Origin: an uncultured Collinsella sp. | GTDB lineage: Bacteria; Actinomycetota; Coriobacteriia; Coriobacteriales; Coriobacteriaceae | Direction: 5' to 3' | DNA length: 5,689 nt | Assembly: GCA_958446785.1 (NCBI GenBank) | Contig: CAUCXP010000110.1 | Span: 1 to 5,689 of the forward strand | Shown: positions 4,106 through 5,689 of the stretch, in pieces | How the letters are laid out: every line of letters starts with the position of its first letter | Position numbering within the stretch: the first letter of the stretch is position 1 | Notes under the pieces: model-generated | Databases searched by the model: none | Told to the model about the DNA's origin: nothing | Seen by the model: only the letters and a program-made list of their open reading frames with translations | Position numbers and translations under genes: made by a program

Positions 4106-4160
4106 TCTCGATCTGTAACATCTAGACATCAAAAGCGGGTCTAGATGTTACAGATCGAGA
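4106..4160 (+). repeat. Hairpin repeat D (tandem partner of C)
   Basis: Perfect 22-base inverted arms (4106-4127 and 4139-4160) surround an 11-base loop. The arms contain ATCTGTAACATCTAGAC. Repeats C and D align without gaps: ATCTGTAAC occurs at 4031 and 4111, exactly 80 bases apart, with 27 bases to GTTACAGATCGAGAC in both. The centre ATCAAAAGCGGGTC matches the C core closely. On the minus strand it lies 28 bases beyond the mntH stop but has no T-run, so it is not a standard terminator for that gene. The remaining bases from 3957 to 4188 hold no gene. Confidence 0.85.
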
Positions 4161-4188
4161 CGTTTGCCTGGGTAGGTGCCCCGTCCCA

Positions 4189-5445
4189 TTACATCCCTGT
4201 CAACAACACGACATCGAGAATCGTCACGATGGCACCAATCCCTACAAGCAGCGCGTTGAGTGGACGCGAGTTGGCGAATTTGCCCATGACGCGGGGTGAA
4301 CTGGTGAGCCGTATGAGCACAAAGACCGTAATCGGCAGTTGAAGCGACAGCAGTGCCTGACTCCAGATGAGACCTTCAAAAGGATTTGGAACGACCAGGC
4401 ACGCCGCCACTGCTCCGGCGAAACAGGCCGCCACCCCGACCGAGGAATGTCGGTCGTGGATGTCGTATTCCTCGTCGAACATGCCCGCAGTGATGGTTCC
4501 CGCCGCCATGCCCGCTGTCACGCTGCTCGATAATCCCGCGAACAGCAGCGCTACCGCAAAGATGGTCGAGCTCGCCGGGCCCAAGATGGGGGAGAGCGTG
4601 GCCGCTGCGACGGCGAGGTCGTCTACGACCATGCCGTGCGCAAAGAAGGTCGTTGCGGCCAGGATGACCATGGCCGAGTTGATTGCCCAGCCCACGCCCA
4701 TCGAAAAGAGCGTGTCGAAGAGCTCGTAGCGCAGACGTTCTTCGATAACCTGCTCGCCTTGGCCTTCAAAGTGCATGGATTGGATGACCTCGGAGTGCAG
4801 AAAAAGGTTGTGTGGCATTACGACCGCACCCAGGACACTCACGATAATCGCAGCAGAGCCAGTGGGCATACTAGGCGTGATCCAGCTTGCGGCGGCTTGC
4901 GGCCAGTCGACCTTGACTAGTGCAAGCTCGGCCAAAAACGAGAGTCCTACCACGCCTACGAAGGCGATGATCCAGCGTTCGGCTCGCTTGTAGGAGTTCG
5001 TCATGAGCATCGCCATCGATACTGCCGCCACGATGACGCAGCCCGCGCGCACGGGCAGCCCAAAGAGCATTTGAAGGGCAATCGCGCCACCCAGGACTTC
5101 GGCCATGGCGGTGGCGACAGTCGCGAGATAGGCACTGGCGAGTACCGTGCGTCCAACGAAGCGGGGGAGGTAACGTGTCGTGGCCTCGGCAAGGCAGGCG
5201 CCCGTGGCGATACCCAGGTGCGCCGCGTTGTGCTGCAGCACAATGAGCATAATCGTGGACAGCGTGACGATCCACAGCAGCGCGTAGCCAAACTGCGAGC
5301 CCGCGGCCATATTGGAGGCCCAGTTGCCCGGGTCGATAAAGCCGACGGTCACGAGCAGCCCGGGGCCGATATGCCGCGCAATGTCTAGGCCTCCGTGACC
5401 GCCGGTGCGCCGGGAACCAAAGTGTTGTTTGAGATGGTTGAGCAT
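4189..5445 (-). CDS. mntH: Nramp-family divalent metal ion transporter (manganese/iron, MntH type)
   Basis: A 418-residue multi-spanning inner membrane protein with about eleven hydrophobic segments. Nramp/MntH transporters import Mn2+ (and Fe2+) with protons. The diagnostic metal-binding motifs are intact: DPGN in the first helix (residues 38-41, in FIDPGNW) and MPHN in the sixth (210-213, in GAVVMPHNLFLHSEV). MPH, including the metal-ligand methionine, argues for transition-metal transport over the Mg-type Nramp relatives. The start is placed at 5445 because AGGAG lies eight bases upstream; an in-frame ATG at 5481 would add 12 residues and has no such site. It lies 75 bases downstream of gpmA on the same strand with no terminator seen between them, so partial co-transcription is possible. 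No MntR/Fur box or yybP-ykoY-type leader was recognised. Its 3' end converges on the rubredoxin gene across repeats C and D. Family is certain; Mn over Fe is inferred. Confidence 0.93.
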   Translation of the reverse strand: MLNHLKQHFGSRRTGGHGGLDIARHIGPGLLVTVGFIDPGNWASNMAAGSQFGYALLWIVTLSTIMLIVLQHNAAHLGIATGACLAEATTRYLPRFVGRTVLASAYLATVATAMAEVLGGAIALQMLFGLPVRAGCVIVAAVSMAMLMTNSYKRAERWIIAFVGVVGLSFLAELALVKVDWPQAAASWITPSMPTGSAAIIVSVLGAVVMPHNLFLHSEVIQSMHFEGQGEQVIEERLRYELFDTLFSMGVGWAINSAMVILAATTFFAHGMVVDDLAVAAATLSPILGPASSTIFAVALLFAGLSSSVTAGMAAGTITAGMFDEEYDIHDRHSSVGVAACFAGAVAACLVVPNPFEGLIWSQALLSLQLPITVFVLIRLTSSPRVMGKFANSRPLNALLVGIGAIVTILDVVLLTGM

Positions 5446-5520
5446 GGTGCGCTCCTGTGTATGGGCGGCGTGACGTCGCATCTGGGCCGTGCGGCGCCAC
5501 GCGTCGGTTTTGGGTTGGGG

Positions 5521-5689
5521 CTACTTGTGTGCTTTGCCCTGATTGGCCACGGCGTCGATCTTGGCGGCGATGGTCGCCGGGTCGCCGATGTAGCGCTTGT
5601 CGAGGACGTTGAAATCGGTGTCGAAGGTGTAAACGAGCGGCACGCCGGTGGGGATGTTGACCTTGAGGATCTCCTCGGGCGTGAGGTGC
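5521..5689 (-). CDS. gpmA: 2,3-bisphosphoglycerate-dependent phosphoglycerate mutase, C-terminal part
   Basis: Only the last 55 codons and the TAG stop (5521-5523) are in the window; the gene continues past the right edge. The enzyme interconverts 3- and 2-phosphoglycerate in glycolysis. The visible C-terminus carries the family signature [20 protein letters not shown] followed by KRYIGDP and the ending VANQGKAHK, which closely resembles the C-terminus of Escherichia coli GpmA ([10 protein letters not shown] ... VANQGKAK). The catalytic histidines lie in the missing part. mntH follows 75 bases downstream on the same strand. The gap has GCGTG/CACGC arms but no T-run, so no clear terminator ends gpmA before mntH. 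Confidence 0.93.
   Translation of the reverse strand, partial: HLTPEEILKVNIPTGVPLVYTFDTDFNVLDKRYIGDPATIAAKIDAVANQGKAHK

Noticed and set aside
4022..4160. CRISPR array or insertion-sequence ends at the paired repeats.
   Set aside because: Only two copies are present, each internally palindromic, with no uniform spacers, no cas genes, no transposase frame between them and no obvious target-site duplication.
4871..5500. Minus-strand open frame of 209 codons overlapping the start of mntH.
   Set aside because: It is out of frame with the certain Nramp gene on the same strand and is rich in Arg, His and Pro, as expected of a shadow frame.

Overview
The window looks like chromosomal DNA from a Gram-positive actinobacterium of the Coriobacteriia, most likely Collinsella-like. 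This is inferred from moderately high GC coding sequence, strong GGAGG-type ribosome binding sites, and the gene set (a TPR gene overlapping smpB, and a flavin reductase beside a tiny rubredoxin). It was not checked against a database. Apart from one possibly shortened gene, it reads as ordinary core genome: housekeeping, RNA and redox genes, with no phage, CRISPR or transposase genes visible.

Layout, left to right. A small ArsC/Spx-family thioredoxin-fold protein (123-482, +) converges on a 136-residue protein (617-1027, -) that resembles only the N-terminal part of a family of MarR-annotated regulators. Two tandem hairpin repeats, A and B, fill the gap between them. A tRNA-Gln(CUG) and tRNA-Glu(CUC) pair follows (1293-1460, +), with a recognisable promoter and an intrinsic terminator. 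Next is a two-gene unit: a TPR protein (1558-2475) overlapping smpB (2465-2935), the tmRNA-binding factor of trans-translation. After a long inverted repeat (E), a leader with a -10-like box, a 20-bp palindrome and a strong terminator precedes a flavin reductase-family gene (3145-3648). A 47-residue rubredoxin-like gene (3738-3881) comes next, with its own promoter and terminator. Two more hairpin repeats, C and D, lie between that terminator and the minus-strand genes: an Nramp-type metal transporter (4189-5445, probably mntH) and the 3' end of gpmA (from 5521 to the window edge).

Two observations stand out. First, the hairpin elements A, B, C and D occur as tandem pairs in both convergent gaps. 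Their stems differ, but they share an asymmetric loop core close to TCAAAA-CGGGTC, in the same orientation relative to the adjacent gene's 3' end. This looks like an undescribed dispersed repeat or structured 3'-UTR RNA family. Second, the flavin reductase and mini-rubredoxin together correspond to the two domains of the clostridial high-molecular-weight rubredoxin (Hrb), split into separately expressed genes. That suggests an NADH-to-flavodiiron oxygen or NO detoxification relay whose terminal enzyme would be encoded elsewhere.
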